A stretch of DNA of 64,000 nucleotides from the NCBI GenBank assembly GCA_001804865.1, contig MHBK01000055.1, positions 1-64,000 of the forward strand, given 5' to 3'. A model generated the notes under the pieces. It did not search any database. It had not been told where the DNA came from and was given only the letters and a program-made list of their open reading frames with translations. A program made the position numbers and the translations under genes. Source of the stretch: Lentisphaerae bacterium GWF2_57_35. GTDB taxonomy: Bacteria; Verrucomicrobiota; Kiritimatiellia; CAIQIC01; GWF2-57-35. Shown here in pieces: positions 43,601 through 50,899 of the stretch. Each line of letters starts with the position of its first letter. Position 1 is the stretch's first letter.

Positions 43601-44069
43601 CGGCGAGCTGCCGCCCGGCTCGGCACAGGACAATCCTTTGTTGCTGGCCATGCCCAGCCGACGCAGCGTCATGGCTCATTTTGTTCCGGACTTGGCCACA
43701 AACCAAACCCCGGTCTGGTGGTTGGCCGAGCATGGATTGACCAACCAGGCCTGGGATGTGGAGGCCGAATTGGATCAGGACGGGGATCGATTATGGACCT
43801 GGCAGGAGTGGCTCGCCGGCACAGACCCAACCAACCGGTTTTCCGTGTTGGAAGCTCTGTCGCCAGGCCAGGCGCTTTCCGGCGGCTTCATCGTCCGTTG
43901 GTCGAGCGTCGCCGGCCGGACGTATCGCATCATGCAGTCTACCAATCTGGCGGGGACGGGCTTCCAACTCGTGACCAACCAGCTCTCCGCCACGCCCTCG
44001 GTCAATGTATATACGACCGGCTTGGGCGGCGCCGAAAACCGGTTTATCCGGATAGAACTCGATCCGTAA
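37608..44069 (+). CDS. Giant secreted CotH-kinase/lamin-tail-domain protein
   Basis: The 2153-residue protein has a signal peptide (MRALCFAVGISFFVSAC). Modules by rough residue: carbohydrate-binding-like 25-190; lamin-tail domains near 204, 365 and 502 (ISEIMYHPS, IVNEILAHTD, VINELMYNP); a second carbohydrate-binding-like region near 708; an Ig-like region near 825; CotH kinase-like domain 960-1320 with GDWDGYGYNRGKNML and LLWDLDFAIG; three more lamin-tail domains near 1416, 1579 and 1731; a repeat region near 1880; a TSP3-like stretch (LDQDGDRLWTWQEWLAGTDP) and a final beta domain shared with the 9367 protein. CotH kinases phosphorylate secreted proteins; here an extracellular matrix or surface role is inferred. 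AGGAGG precedes the ATG. Confidence 0.92.
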   Translation: MRALCFAVGISFFVSACSLQASTNMLRNPSFETQGSWEEQAYEWEWNWPYQQGGTWGTASRRNWRAVSGSWEGSICGTWAGSDNGGWWQELACVPAQRYRLSGFFHADGSGNKWTAGEQAMKIEFYTAETNYISQVDCHLQHIGPNWVRKEIEAAAPANAYLMQAIVYANSVGSYGALQFDDLSLASVDEASPEIFPGPSSRRTGLAISEIMYHPSDRADAKNLEYVEVFNSTPFTNQLTGWQLAGSVDYAFPTGAVLAPFSFLVVAKEPASVESVYGITQVYGPFTGSLPNSSGRVRLRNAQDAILLEVNYSDQPAWPVAADGAGHSLTLSQASYGEDNPLAWSPSIRPGGSPGGPEMPSGSLYPHVIVNEILAHTDPPQWDFVELFNTSTQAINLSGCMLSDQADTNLFFIPAGTTIPARGYQVYYANTNVSNPTNLPFNLSSKGEDLFFRAPDTTVVDCIRFGAQQNGMALGRFPDGASSFHELQTPSPAASNKALNIRSVVINELMYNPLSGEDDDEYVELHNTSGVSVDISRWRFTEGITFDFPNGTTLPAGGYLVVAKNAVRLLSNYPALSCANTLGGFGGGLANGGERIVLAKPDDPLLPEQDFVIVDEVTYQDGGRWGAWSDGGGSSLELTDPLSDNRQAANWADSDETAKSSWTWVQYTNTLDHGMTKDGAPIDELHLLMLGAGECLVDNVEAVRYGVNYVVNGTFESGLSGWTIQGNHVRSGLTNSGYAGSYSLRVRASGGGDTGANRIKTVLSSYFYPGNTGILRARARWLRGSPLLLLRLKGNYLEAEGSLPVPKNLGTPGQANSRRVTNAGPAIWDVAHSPILPAVGQPVTVTARVHDPNGINYVRVKFRLDPFTSTSTVAMAHIGGGVYRGVIPGQAEGQLAAFHIEARDAHASLVIARFPADASARECLVRWGDSAVTSELGTYRFWLTQANVDEWTNRERHSDQYLDATFVYGNERVIYNAAIRWRGSPFVRPSLLDPMDYESRGAYRVQFPDDDRLLGVDELNLDTLEQYKDATLQRERTCFMMAEQLGLPFSYQRYVFVYLNGIQHPFAYADTHHVESDYLSTWYPDRDGGELFKVDDWFEFNSFNANDFASENADLGVYATTGGLKKKARYRWCWENKSNQDYTHLFELVDAAHLPDAAYAGTLSALADMEQWMKVFAFRHVLGDWDGYGYNRGKNMLMYQPPAAKWQMLLWDLDFAIGSDTGTYPDADLFQVADYTPVVKRMIEYPPFRRMYWQTLLAAVQGPLLSARVQPMMNEVHRALLANGVAAWSPSISRDGFTNPQSWISQRRNYMVGQLSSMTNFNLAITSNGGGNFSTNRNAITLSGLAPIQAHSLAINGVVYELQWTSVTAWSVQLALTSGVNPIVVAGYDANGQAIPGMSDSMAITYTGADQAPEGQVVFSEIMYQPVPELAEFLELYNRSTNYAFNLMGYRLAGVDYIFEEGAVLGPTQFMVLVENRAGFAAAYSNAAAVAGEYSGKLDNGGERLRLMRTVSSNETIVDEVIFSPQPPWPSAAAGSGASLQLIDARRDRNRVGNWAADTNRLFTPGAANSTTSSLPEFPLLWLNEIQPNNLSGRQDRMGEREPWIELYNGAGTVQALTNYYLTDNYANLTRWAFTNGAVCSNGFLVVIADGEPGESSTNEPHASFRLSLTNGSLALVHSNAGRRIVVDYINHPRVAADRSYGSSPDGVWTNRGIFMTPSPGATNGPLLANRSIVINEWMADNAYTIKNEYNEWADWFELYNAGDEAVDLTGYTLTDKLSQPDKWTIPSNIVIGAQQYLMVWADSRNSTSNMHTSFALSKGGEALGFYTPDGVALDTIVFGAQTTDVSQGRWPDAHGAPFYYMKKPTPGSANLLSSNRFTLTVQTQRGTASPAAGQYTNFHGALLNADISDPSAAGGTQYVCRGWSMLGQEPRNGSGATLTMAVTNHAALTWLWDTNVWLETDCEGSGAVQSVEGWHRLGTTVVVTAEADIYYHFTNWTGELPPGSAQDNPLLLAMPSRRSVMAHFVPDLATNQTPVWWLAEHGLTNQAWDVEAELDQDGDRLWTWQEWLAGTDPTNRFSVLEALSPGQALSGGFIVRWSSVAGRTYRIMQSTNLAGTGFQLVTNQLSATPSVNVYTTGLGGAENRFIRIELDP

Positions 44070-44143
44070 TTTCGAGATGGATTTTGTAGTAACCGCTCCG
44101 ATCGACACGAAGGCGGCGATGGTCCTAGCCTGAGGATTCCTGT

Positions 44144-45346
44144 TTATCTGCCGATTCGTTTCTCCCATTGCGCTAAGAACAAGGGCCAAGGTTGAATGGC
44201 CGTGCCATTCAAGTCGGCAATTTCAATGTTGCCCGTGCAGACCAACACGGGTTTGGCGCAACGTTTCGGTTTTGTTAGCGACATAAAGCGGTGAAGCATA
44301 TCCATGTGTCTCGGCATGGGGGTGGCCGTACGTTTGATCTCCACCGGATACAATTGCCCCTTCCACGGAATAATCAGATCGACCTCCAGGCCATCATGGG
44401 ATCGCCAGAAATAGAACTCCGGACGCAGGCCTGCCGCAACAAAAATCTTGTGCAATTCGCTCACGATCCAGCCTTCGAAAAACGCGCCGCCCATGGGGCC
44501 TGCCCACAGGGTGTCGGCATCCGCATGCCTGGTGAGATAGGCGGCAAGAGCTGAATCGAGGAAATAGGCCTTGGAGGTACGAATTAATCGCTTGCCGAGA
44601 TTTTCGAAATAGGGCGGCAGGTGTAGGACGATGTACGATGCCTCGAGAATGGATATCCACTCCCTTACCGTAGGCTGGCTTATGCCGCATTCTCGCGAAA
44701 TCGCCGCTTTATTGATTTCTTGTCCGTGTCGTGCGGCTAGCAGTCCAAGAAAAAGTTCGAAGGTTCGTTGGTCTCGAATGCCATCCAACTGGCGCACGTC
44801 TCTTTCCACATAAGTTTGCAGATAACTCGATAGCCAGAGTTCGCGGTGATCCGGATGCAGGACCAGAGCGGGATACGTCCCCCTCCAGATTAATTCGGCC
44901 AAAGACAAGGTTCCCGCATCGGGACGTTCGGCAACATTGAAGGGCGGTAGTTCCAGAATAGCGATGCGCCCGGCGAGAGAATCGCTGACATTCCTCATCA
45001 TTTGGAATTGCTGTGAACCGGTTAGAACCCATCGCCCGCTCCGTTCTCGTTCACGGTCAATGGCCGTCTTGAGATGCGAGAATAGTTCCGGAACATACTG
45101 CACTTCATCAAGAATGACGGGTTGGGAGCCGAAGCCGGCCAGAAAAGCGTTGGGATCCTGAAGGGCGTACTGTCGTTGCAGCGGATCGTCAAAAGACACG
45201 TAAGCGTATTTTTTGCCCAGCGTATGTTTAAGAAACGTGGTTTTACCTGATTGGCGCGGGCCTGTGACCAGCACAGCGGGAAAGCCCTGCAAGGCTTTCT
45301 TCAGCGTGCCTTCCATCGAACGAGGGATGTAGGTATCTGTATGCAT
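44144..45346 (-). CDS. AAA-type ATPase with DUF4143 domain
   Basis: The ATG at 45346 (MHTDTYIPRSMEGTLKKAL) gives 400 residues. The N-terminal ATPase has Walker A (GPRQSGKTTFL), Walker B-like (PVILDEVQYVP) and sensor (WVLTGSQQFQMM). The C-terminal DUF4143 part includes a winged helix (SRECGISQPTVREWISILE) and a nuclease-like fold end with LEVDLIIPWKGQLYPVEIK, recalling PD-(D/E)XK. Such proteins are often scattered by transfer; their role is unclear, possibly in toxin-like or defence functions. No partner is adjacent. Confidence 0.9.
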   Translation of the reverse strand: MHTDTYIPRSMEGTLKKALQGFPAVLVTGPRQSGKTTFLKHTLGKKYAYVSFDDPLQRQYALQDPNAFLAGFGSQPVILDEVQYVPELFSHLKTAIDRERERSGRWVLTGSQQFQMMRNVSDSLAGRIAILELPPFNVAERPDAGTLSLAELIWRGTYPALVLHPDHRELWLSSYLQTYVERDVRQLDGIRDQRTFELFLGLLAARHGQEINKAAISRECGISQPTVREWISILEASYIVLHLPPYFENLGKRLIRTSKAYFLDSALAAYLTRHADADTLWAGPMGGAFFEGWIVSELHKIFVAAGLRPEFYFWRSHDGLEVDLIIPWKGQLYPVEIKRTATPMPRHMDMLHRFMSLTKPKRCAKPVLVCTGNIEIADLNGTAIQPWPLFLAQWEKRIGR

Positions 45347-45428
45347 GACGCCAAAAATAAGAACGAATCTTATAATTGTCAATAGCGATGTTGGATGTTG
45401 CGTTGTAGTCTCTTGCGAGGCTCCTGCT

Positions 45429-45465
45429 TAAAAAACGGGCTAGGGCAACGGTTGTTGCCGTTGCC
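45429..45465 (-). terminator. Possible intrinsic terminator at the end of the epimerase gene
   Basis: On the minus strand GGCAACGG and CCGTTGCC form a perfect 8-bp stem inside the last codons. A run of six T follows, but after an 8-nt gap (CTAGCCCG), so efficiency is doubtful. Confidence 0.45.
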
Positions 45466-46387
45466 ACTCAAATTGCGCGCGAAGACCGTCGCGGACGGGT
45501 GTTTGCGGCTGGTAACCCAAAACCCGCTTGATCTTTTCGATATGAGCGGAAGTGTGCTGCTGATCGCCGGGGCGGGGCGGCTTGCGATCGATCACGATCT
45601 TTTTGCCGGACAATTCCTCGAGGAAAGCAATGGCCTGATTCAAGGTAATGATTTCCCCGCCGCCGACATTGAACACTTGGCCCGCCGAGACCGAGCGTTT
45701 TTCGAACGCTAACAAGGTCGCGTTGACGCAGTCCGCCACGTACGTGTTGCTGCGCGTTTGAGAGCCGTCGCCGAACATCGTGAACGGCTCGCCGGTTTGA
45801 AGGCAGCGTATAAGGATGTTGTAGGCCATGTCGGGCCGTTGGCGCGGGCCGTACACGGAAAAGTAACGCAGAATCGTAATCGGCAATCCGAAATTGGCTT
45901 CAAAGGCCCGGCAAAGTTGCTCGGCGCCGACCTTCGTAATGCCATAGGGAGAAAACGGCGCCAGCGGCATGTCCTCGGCGCCCGCCGCTTCACGTCCATA
46001 AACGCTGGAAGTCGATACATGAATGACGTGCGGCGGAGTCTTCTGGGTGCGCGCCGCATCCAGCAGCCGCTTCGTGCCGATCATATTGCAGGAGGCATAC
46101 AACTCGAAATCGCTCCAGCTTTTCATCAGCCCCGCCATGGCGGCTTCGTGAAAAATCACATCGCAACCCTCGACCACAGACGTCAAATCGTCACAACGCA
46201 GATCCAGTTCGCGAAATATAAAGGACGCGCTTTGAATCAAGCCGGCCAGGTTGGTTTCCTTCAAAGGGCGCGGATAGTAAGGAATAAAGGCATCCACGCC
46301 TGCCACCTCATGCCCGCGCGCCACTAAAGCCTCGCATAGATGAGATCCAATAAACCCCGCCGCCCCAGTTACCAAGCATCGACTCAT
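45440..46387 (-). CDS. NAD-dependent nucleotide-sugar epimerase (extended SDR)
   Basis: The 315-residue Rossmann protein has TGAAGFIGSHL (NAD-binding GxxGxxG), HEAAMAGL, the Ser site HVSTSSVYG, the catalytic YGITK at about 149-153, and LRYFSVYGPRQRPDMAY. The later NVGGGEIITLNQAI is typical of UDP-glucuronate 4-epimerase and UDP-galactose/GlcNAc 4-epimerase groups, which supply sugars for surface polysaccharides. Which sugar is used cannot be decided. No glycosyltransferases are adjacent. Confidence 0.9.
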   Translation of the reverse strand: MSRCLVTGAAGFIGSHLCEALVARGHEVAGVDAFIPYYPRPLKETNLAGLIQSASFIFRELDLRCDDLTSVVEGCDVIFHEAAMAGLMKSWSDFELYASCNMIGTKRLLDAARTQKTPPHVIHVSTSSVYGREAAGAEDMPLAPFSPYGITKVGAEQLCRAFEANFGLPITILRYFSVYGPRQRPDMAYNILIRCLQTGEPFTMFGDGSQTRSNTYVADCVNATLLAFEKRSVSAGQVFNVGGGEIITLNQAIAFLEELSGKKIVIDRKPPRPGDQQHTSAHIEKIKRVLGYQPQTPVRDGLRAQFEWQRQQPLP

Positions 46388-46769
46388 AACACGTGTATTC
46401 CTTGCCTCAATGAATGAAGCCGCATCCTCTCATAAAACGAGCAAAAAAGGAAGAATTATGAACGGGGCGTCCAAAGACGATGCGATTTCTTGTTTATGCG
46501 TGAGCAAGGCGTCAAACAGCTTCAAGGACACCTCCTCTGGATCCTCTTTTATCCGTGGGACGCTCTGCCATCCGTCAGAGCGGAACCCTCCAAAGTCTTT
46601 GAGAGCCTGTTTTTGGCAAACGATAGGTCTATACGATTTATGTATAAAAGACAGCCCTGTGGCCCGTCTCCAAAAGGGAGTCATGGAGCCGGGACGACCT
46701 CGTCCCGGTTCTTGCCCTGGGTTTGAAATCGGGCGTTGAGACCGCGAAAGATCGCGCTTATAGTGTGTC
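46388..46769. other. Intergenic region with palindromes
   Basis: No gene is supported in 382 bases. There is a CGCTCTG/CAGAGCG hairpin (46561-46582) followed by GGAACCCTCCA, and a CCGGGACGACCTCGTCCCGG palindrome (46689-46708) preceded by ATGGAG. Both are parts of the TGGAG/CTCCA palindrome family, here degenerate. Confidence 0.6.
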
Positions 46770-47966
46770 ATGCCTTTGATATCCCAAGGAAAACTGAAGG
46801 ACTTTTATCTGCCTGACTATGACGGCGGCAGCATCGTGAATTTGATGTCGTCGATCATCCGATCCCGGGGCGGACGATCGCCGCATCGGGAACTGGACGG
46901 TCTTCCGGCGCGAGAGCTGGCCGCGTGGAAGAAGGTGATTTACCTGGTCGTCGATGGAATGGGAGCCCAGCAACTCGGGCGACATCTTGACGCGGGCAAG
47001 GGAAGGCATTTTTTTGCGGCCCATTCCTATCGGACGATTACGACCGTTTGCCCGGCGACGACGGCGGCGGCCATCACGACGTTTCTCACGGGGGTGACGC
47101 CCACCGAACACGGGATTCTCGGCTGGCATTTGCATCTGCCGGATTTAGGGTTGGTCGGTACGATTCTTCCCGCGGTAACACGAACCGGCTCGCCGCTGGC
47201 GGGACCAGAATTCAATTTGCGGAAGTATCTGGGCATTCCTTCTTATCTGGCGTCAACCAAAGGTCCGCGAACGCTCATTTCCTGGGGGGATATTCCCAAG
47301 GGCCGGTTTAACCGCGTGTTTCAAGGTTGGACCTCTGTGGCGACCTGCACCACGCTACGCGGGTTGGAGCGCCAGATGGCTGCGTTCGCCCGACAAAAGG
47401 GGCGGGGGCTGGCTTATGCCTATTGGCCGGAATACGATTCGCGATGTCATTCCAAAGGCTGTGCGAGCCGCTCCACTGTCCGGCACATGGACGAGATCGA
47501 TGGCATGCTGGCCCGGCTGGTTGAACAGCTTCAGGGGACGGAGACGATTCTGCTGATCACGGCGGATCATGGCCTGGTGGATTCGATACTGGAGCAACGG
47601 ATCGATCTGCGGGCTCTCCCCGGCTTTTACGATTGCCTGGCCATGTTGACGTCGGGCGATGCGCGCCTGGTTCACTGCTTTGTGCGGCCCGGAAAAGTCG
47701 CCCAGTTTAAGGCTGTCGTCGAGCAACGGCTGTCGCATGCGGGAGTTTGCGTGACCGGACAGGAATTGATCGGGATGGGCGCTTTCGGTCCCGGCAAAAC
47801 TCATCCGGCCTTTGCCTCCCGGGTGGGAGATTTTGTCCTCCTGGCAAAGCCCGGCTACACCTTCGCCTCCACGCCGGCCGGCTGCAAGGTGAAGTTCAAT
47901 GTGGCCAATCACGGCGGCTTATCGCCGGACGAAAGTCTCGTTCCTCTTTTCAGGGTAGCCTCGTGA
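46770..47966 (+). CDS. Alkaline phosphatase family protein (nucleotide pyrophosphatase/phosphodiesterase-like)
   Basis: The 398-residue protein has the metal and nucleophile motifs of the type I phosphodiesterase/nucleotide pyrophosphatase group: IYLVVDGMGAQQL, then TTVCPATTAAAITTFLTG (Thr nucleophile), HGILGWHLHL, WPEYDSRCH and TADHGLVDS, with a later His in VANHGGLSPDE. No signal peptide is seen. Family members cleave phosphodiester or pyrophosphate bonds; the substrate is unknown. The next gene overlaps by 4 nt (GTGA). It is unrelated in detail to the other superfamily member at 29772. Confidence 0.85.
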   Translation: MPLISQGKLKDFYLPDYDGGSIVNLMSSIIRSRGGRSPHRELDGLPARELAAWKKVIYLVVDGMGAQQLGRHLDAGKGRHFFAAHSYRTITTVCPATTAAAITTFLTGVTPTEHGILGWHLHLPDLGLVGTILPAVTRTGSPLAGPEFNLRKYLGIPSYLASTKGPRTLISWGDIPKGRFNRVFQGWTSVATCTTLRGLERQMAAFARQKGRGLAYAYWPEYDSRCHSKGCASRSTVRHMDEIDGMLARLVEQLQGTETILLITADHGLVDSILEQRIDLRALPGFYDCLAMLTSGDARLVHCFVRPGKVAQFKAVVEQRLSHAGVCVTGQELIGMGAFGPGKTHPAFASRVGDFVLLAKPGYTFASTPAGCKVKFNVANHGGLSPDESLVPLFRVAS

Positions 47967-48295
47967 AGACGGAGCTTGCGCGAAGGAAGCTCCTTCCCTG
48001 TCTTGCAGGCCTTCTCCTGTTGATGACTCCGGCGTCTGCATCGGCAGAACCCCTGCTGGGCGAATTCAACATCAAGAGTCTCTATTTCCAAAAGCTATTG
48101 TCCGTGATTCATCGCGAATCCTGGTTGAGCAAGGCGCCGACTTTTGAGTTTACGCTTTTGCGGGAGACCGGCCTGTTGCGCTATCAGATCGGAGGGGTCG
48201 ATGTGCAATTGTTGAATACGCCGGCGTGGGTGGGCTACGAGTATCTGGCGGACGGCGAAGTGATGCTCATCGTAAAATTGAAACAAAAATGGTAG
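47963..48295 (+). CDS. Small exported protein
   Basis: GTG at 47963 overlaps the phosphatase stop by 4 nt, giving 110 residues. A basic N-terminus (MKTELARRKLLP) leads into a hydrophobic stretch (CLAGLLLLMTPASASA) that looks like a signal peptide cleaved near residue 28. The mature part of about 80 residues is beta-rich (FEFTLLRETGLLRYQIG). No family recognised. Coupling with the phosphatase suggests a linked role, for example as a periplasmic partner. Confidence 0.65.
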   Translation: MKTELARRKLLPCLAGLLLLMTPASASAEPLLGEFNIKSLYFQKLLSVIHRESWLSKAPTFEFTLLRETGLLRYQIGGVDVQLLNTPAWVGYEYLADGEVMLIVKLKQKW

Positions 48296-48301
48296 AGACG
48301 C

Positions 48302-48329
48302 TTAACAAAAAACCGCGAGAGGGTACACT
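48302..48329 (+). promoter_or_regulatory. Promoter for the small RNA
   Basis: TTAACA (48302-48307) and TACACT (48324-48329), 16-bp spacer, would start transcription near 48336, right before the 5' arm of the predicted RNA stem. TATACA at 48329-48334 is a second possible -10 box, but its spacer is too long. Confidence 0.55.
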
Positions 48330-48335
48330 ATACAT

Positions 48336-48436
48336 TAGCTCTGTGAGCCGGTCAGGCCTCGGGATCAAATACACCGAGAAAAAGAAGTAATTCACACAGC
48401 CCGTGAAGAGACTGACCCGCTCGCAGGGCCTTTTTA
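48336..48436 (+). ncRNA. Probable structured small RNA, about 100 nt
   Basis: A 17-nt arm at 48338-48354 (GCTCTGTGAGCCGGTCA) pairs with 48413-48429 (TGACCCGCTCGCAGGGC): 14 Watson-Crick pairs, two G-U pairs and one mismatch. TTTTT follows directly (48431-48435). The 58 nt between the arms hold a CUCGG/CCGAG hairpin (48358-48377). A promoter lies just upstream. A plain terminator would not have so long an internal part. It does not match the SRP RNA core or a full-length 6S RNA. Its 3' end overlaps the stop codon of the convergent antiporter gene. Confidence 0.6.
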
Positions 48437-50128
48437 TTGCCCGCGATCCTTGTCGAATAGCCCGTTGAGCAGTTGCACGCCCAGGGCATTTTCCTTCAGC
48501 GACTTCAAGGATTGGAAAAGATCTTCCAGAGCAAGCAGTTCCTCCAGGACGACCAGACGCAGGACGTGTTCGTGCTTTTCGTGCGTGGTCATCGATATGC
48601 TCGATCCTTCATGGGTGATCGAAAAAGTCATGTCGTCCTTGCGGACCTGAAAAGTATTGATGTCGTGCGTAACGCGGTATACGTAGAACTCCTCGCTGCG
48701 AAACGCGTTGGCAATTCGGACCATCATGAATTCGGCCAGGTCGGTGCTGGGGAAATCCAGCGAGATGGTTTTGAGGGATTCCTGGTTTTTTTCTGCGCCG
48801 GCGCGCAGGCTTGAACCTCCTTCAAAACTCTTCACCAGCAAGGGCGGGGCTATCACGGTGGTGATCATGGTCATCATGATGGCCACGCCAAAAACGTCGG
48901 GCTGGATGGTTCCGGTCGACAAGCCGATGCCGGCGACAATCAAAGCCACTTCACCGCGGGGCACCATGCCGATGCCGACCCTCATGGCTCCCCGGAAGCT
49001 GAACTTCATCAGCCAGGCCGGCACACCGCATCCGACCAGCTTCGAGAGGATGGCTACGATGGAGTAGATGAATCCAAAAACGACCACGCCGCTCATGGCC
49101 CGAAAATCGACCAGCATGCCCATGACGCAGAAGAAGACCGGAATCAGGGCATTATATAGCCCCTGCAACTCGTGCTGGATCAATTGGACCAAATCGGTGC
49201 GGGATAAGGACAGGCCCATGATGTAGGCGCCGATAATCATGGCCAGGCCGGCTTTTTCGGAAAGGCCCGCGAGCAGGAGCGCCAAGCCAAAAGCCAGAGA
49301 GGCGATGAGTTCGGCCGACTTGAAGAGCTTGAGCAGTTGGGTGACCCGGCGCGCCAGCAGCAAGCCCAAGGCGGTGCAGACGACCCAGAAGGTGAGCGCC
49401 TTGAGAGCGATCACCAGAATGTGATGCCAATTCACCACGCCGCTGGCTTGTGCCACCTTGGACATGCCGACGACAATCGCCAGCACGATGATGCCGATCA
49501 CGTCGTCCAGCACGGCCCCGGCCAGAATGGTGACGCCTTCGGGCGAATCCATCTTGCGCTTCTCGGAAAGAATGCGCGCTGTGATGCCCACCGAGGTGGC
49601 CGTGGAGATGGTGCCCATGAACAAGGCCGCCGGCGACATAAACGAATCGGCGACATGGAAAAAAATTGCGCACAGATCCCCCAATACGAAGGACACGATC
49701 ACGCCGCCGATGCCGACCGCCGAGCCGACCACGGAATAACGCAGGAAGGTGGCCAGATCGGTTTCGAGTCCCGACAGAAAAAGCAGAACGATGGAGGCGA
49801 GCGTCGCGATGGCATAGAGTTCGGGCGACACCGGTACCGCCGTCATGGGCAGCGGAAAGAGGCTTCCCCACCCGGGAATGGACAGGCTGCCCAAGGCGTA
49901 GGGGCCGATGAGCATGCCCGTGACCAGTTCGCCCAGTACTCCGGGAAGTTTTAGGATTTTTTTAAGCAGGAATCCGCCCAGCCGGGCGCTGATGATGATG
50001 ACGCCGAGTTGAAAGATGAACCGCAGCATCAACGGCCCCATCTCCGAGGAATATTCTTCCGCAATGATCGCGGCGCCTTCGACCACCGCGGTGGTCAAAG
50101 CTGTGGCCGTCTGCTCAATGTTTGTCAT
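48434..50128 (-). CDS. CPA2-type cation:proton antiporter
   Basis: The 564-residue protein has about 12-13 membrane segments over residues 30-440, with the CPA2 features LPGVLGELVTGMLIGP, LLFLSGLETDLATFL, and TATSVGITARILSEK plus GAVLDDVIGIIVLAIV, where the paired Asp residues carry ions. It exchanges Na+ or K+ for protons across the inner membrane. The C-terminal about 120 residues are soluble and are not a typical RCK/TrkA-N domain. A PtsN-like EIIA gene lies upstream on the same strand; PtsN proteins are known to control K+ transport in other bacteria, so a functional link is possible. Confidence 0.92.
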   Translation of the reverse strand: MTNIEQTATALTTAVVEGAAIIAEEYSSEMGPLMLRFIFQLGVIIISARLGGFLLKKILKLPGVLGELVTGMLIGPYALGSLSIPGWGSLFPLPMTAVPVSPELYAIATLASIVLLFLSGLETDLATFLRYSVVGSAVGIGGVIVSFVLGDLCAIFFHVADSFMSPAALFMGTISTATSVGITARILSEKRKMDSPEGVTILAGAVLDDVIGIIVLAIVVGMSKVAQASGVVNWHHILVIALKALTFWVVCTALGLLLARRVTQLLKLFKSAELIASLAFGLALLLAGLSEKAGLAMIIGAYIMGLSLSRTDLVQLIQHELQGLYNALIPVFFCVMGMLVDFRAMSGVVVFGFIYSIVAILSKLVGCGVPAWLMKFSFRGAMRVGIGMVPRGEVALIVAGIGLSTGTIQPDVFGVAIMMTMITTVIAPPLLVKSFEGGSSLRAGAEKNQESLKTISLDFPSTDLAEFMMVRIANAFRSEEFYVYRVTHDINTFQVRKDDMTFSITHEGSSISMTTHEKHEHVLRLVVLEELLALEDLFQSLKSLKENALGVQLLNGLFDKDRGQ

Positions 50129-50215
50129 GTCGGTCTTTCGAAATAGCGATCGCTTATGGCGGCGTCATCTAACGGCAGCGCGTTTTCAACCTTTGCCCTT
50201 ATGCAAGGACGTGGA

Positions 50216-50671
50216 TTAGCCGGAGAGCGCTTCGATGACTTCGTCCGGGCTGGCGGCCTGGAGAATTCGTTCGCGAATCCGGACGTCGTTTAGATGACGG
50301 CTGACTTCCGCCAGAAACTGGATGTGCGGGCCGGTCCGATTATCCGGGGAAATGGTCATGACAAAAATGATGGAAGGCTTTCCGTCCAAGGCTCCGAAGT
50401 CGATGCCCTCCTTCTTGACGCCCAAGGCGGCGACCAGACTGGCGACCACATCGGTTTTTCCATGCGGAATGGCAATGCCGTTTTGCATGCCGGTGGACAT
50501 CTTATGTTCACGGTCCATCACGGCCTTAATGGCCGCGTCGCGATCCTTAAGATCCTTAATTCTTCCGGATTTCATCAATAAGCCGACCATTTCCTCGATG
50601 ACTTCTTCCTTGGTCGAGCCACTCAAACTCAATGAAATGGTTTCCGGCGAAAGTACTTTCTTGAGATTCAT
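50216..50671 (-). CDS. PTS EIIA protein, PtsN/fructose type
   Basis: The 151-residue protein is a complete EIIA domain with the phosphorylatable His in NGIAIPHGKTD (about residue 70), preceded by REHKMSTGMQ and followed by FVMTISPDNRTGPHIQFLAE. In PtsN-type regulators this His is phosphorylated by NPr, and the state controls nitrogen, potassium and stress responses. A second EIIA domain is fused to a zinc ribbon at 58827. No HPr or EI gene is in the window. It lies between the ATP synthase operon (after a MITE) and the antiporter gene, all on one strand. Confidence 0.9.
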   Translation of the reverse strand: MNLKKVLSPETISLSLSGSTKEEVIEEMVGLLMKSGRIKDLKDRDAAIKAVMDREHKMSTGMQNGIAIPHGKTDVVASLVAALGVKKEGIDFGALDGKPSIIFVMTISPDNRTGPHIQFLAEVSRHLNDVRIRERILQAASPDEVIEALSG

Positions 50672-50754
50672 TCTACCGCTCCATGTTCAAAGTTGTGCAT
50701 CTTGCGGCAGCTGGGCCTCAAAATCAAGACTCGAAACGATTTTCCAAGTATATC

Positions 50755-50892
50755 GGGTGCATCTTGACACGGCCTCCGCGCATAAGAATAAGAATCCACG
50801 TCCTTACGGACGCGGCTACGTAGCTGCCGGCGTAAGCCGGTGGTTTCTTTCCAGTGCCAGACGTTGAGGAGGGGCCGTGTCAAGATGCACCC
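50755..50892 (-). mobile_element. 138-bp MITE, copy 1
   Basis: Terminal inverted repeats of about 20 bp (GGGTGCATCTTGAC / GTCAAGATGCACCC) bound the element. It is flanked by a perfect 9-bp target duplication AAGTATATC (50746-50754 and 50893-50901). It is about 96 percent identical (six differences) to 57338-57475, which lies in the opposite orientation. It has no reading frame of note. The right duplication overlaps the atpC stop codon. Confidence 0.93.
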
Positions 50893-50899
50893 AAGTATA

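Noticed and set aside
48336..48436. SRP RNA or 6S RNA
   Set aside because: The SRP core (GGAAG loop with AGCAG) is absent, and the length and bubble layout do not fit a complete 6S RNA.
48336..48436. Simple bidirectional terminator between convergent genes
   Set aside because: The arms are 58 nt apart with internal structure and a promoter lies just upstream, so an RNA gene explains more; a terminator role of the 3' part is still possible.
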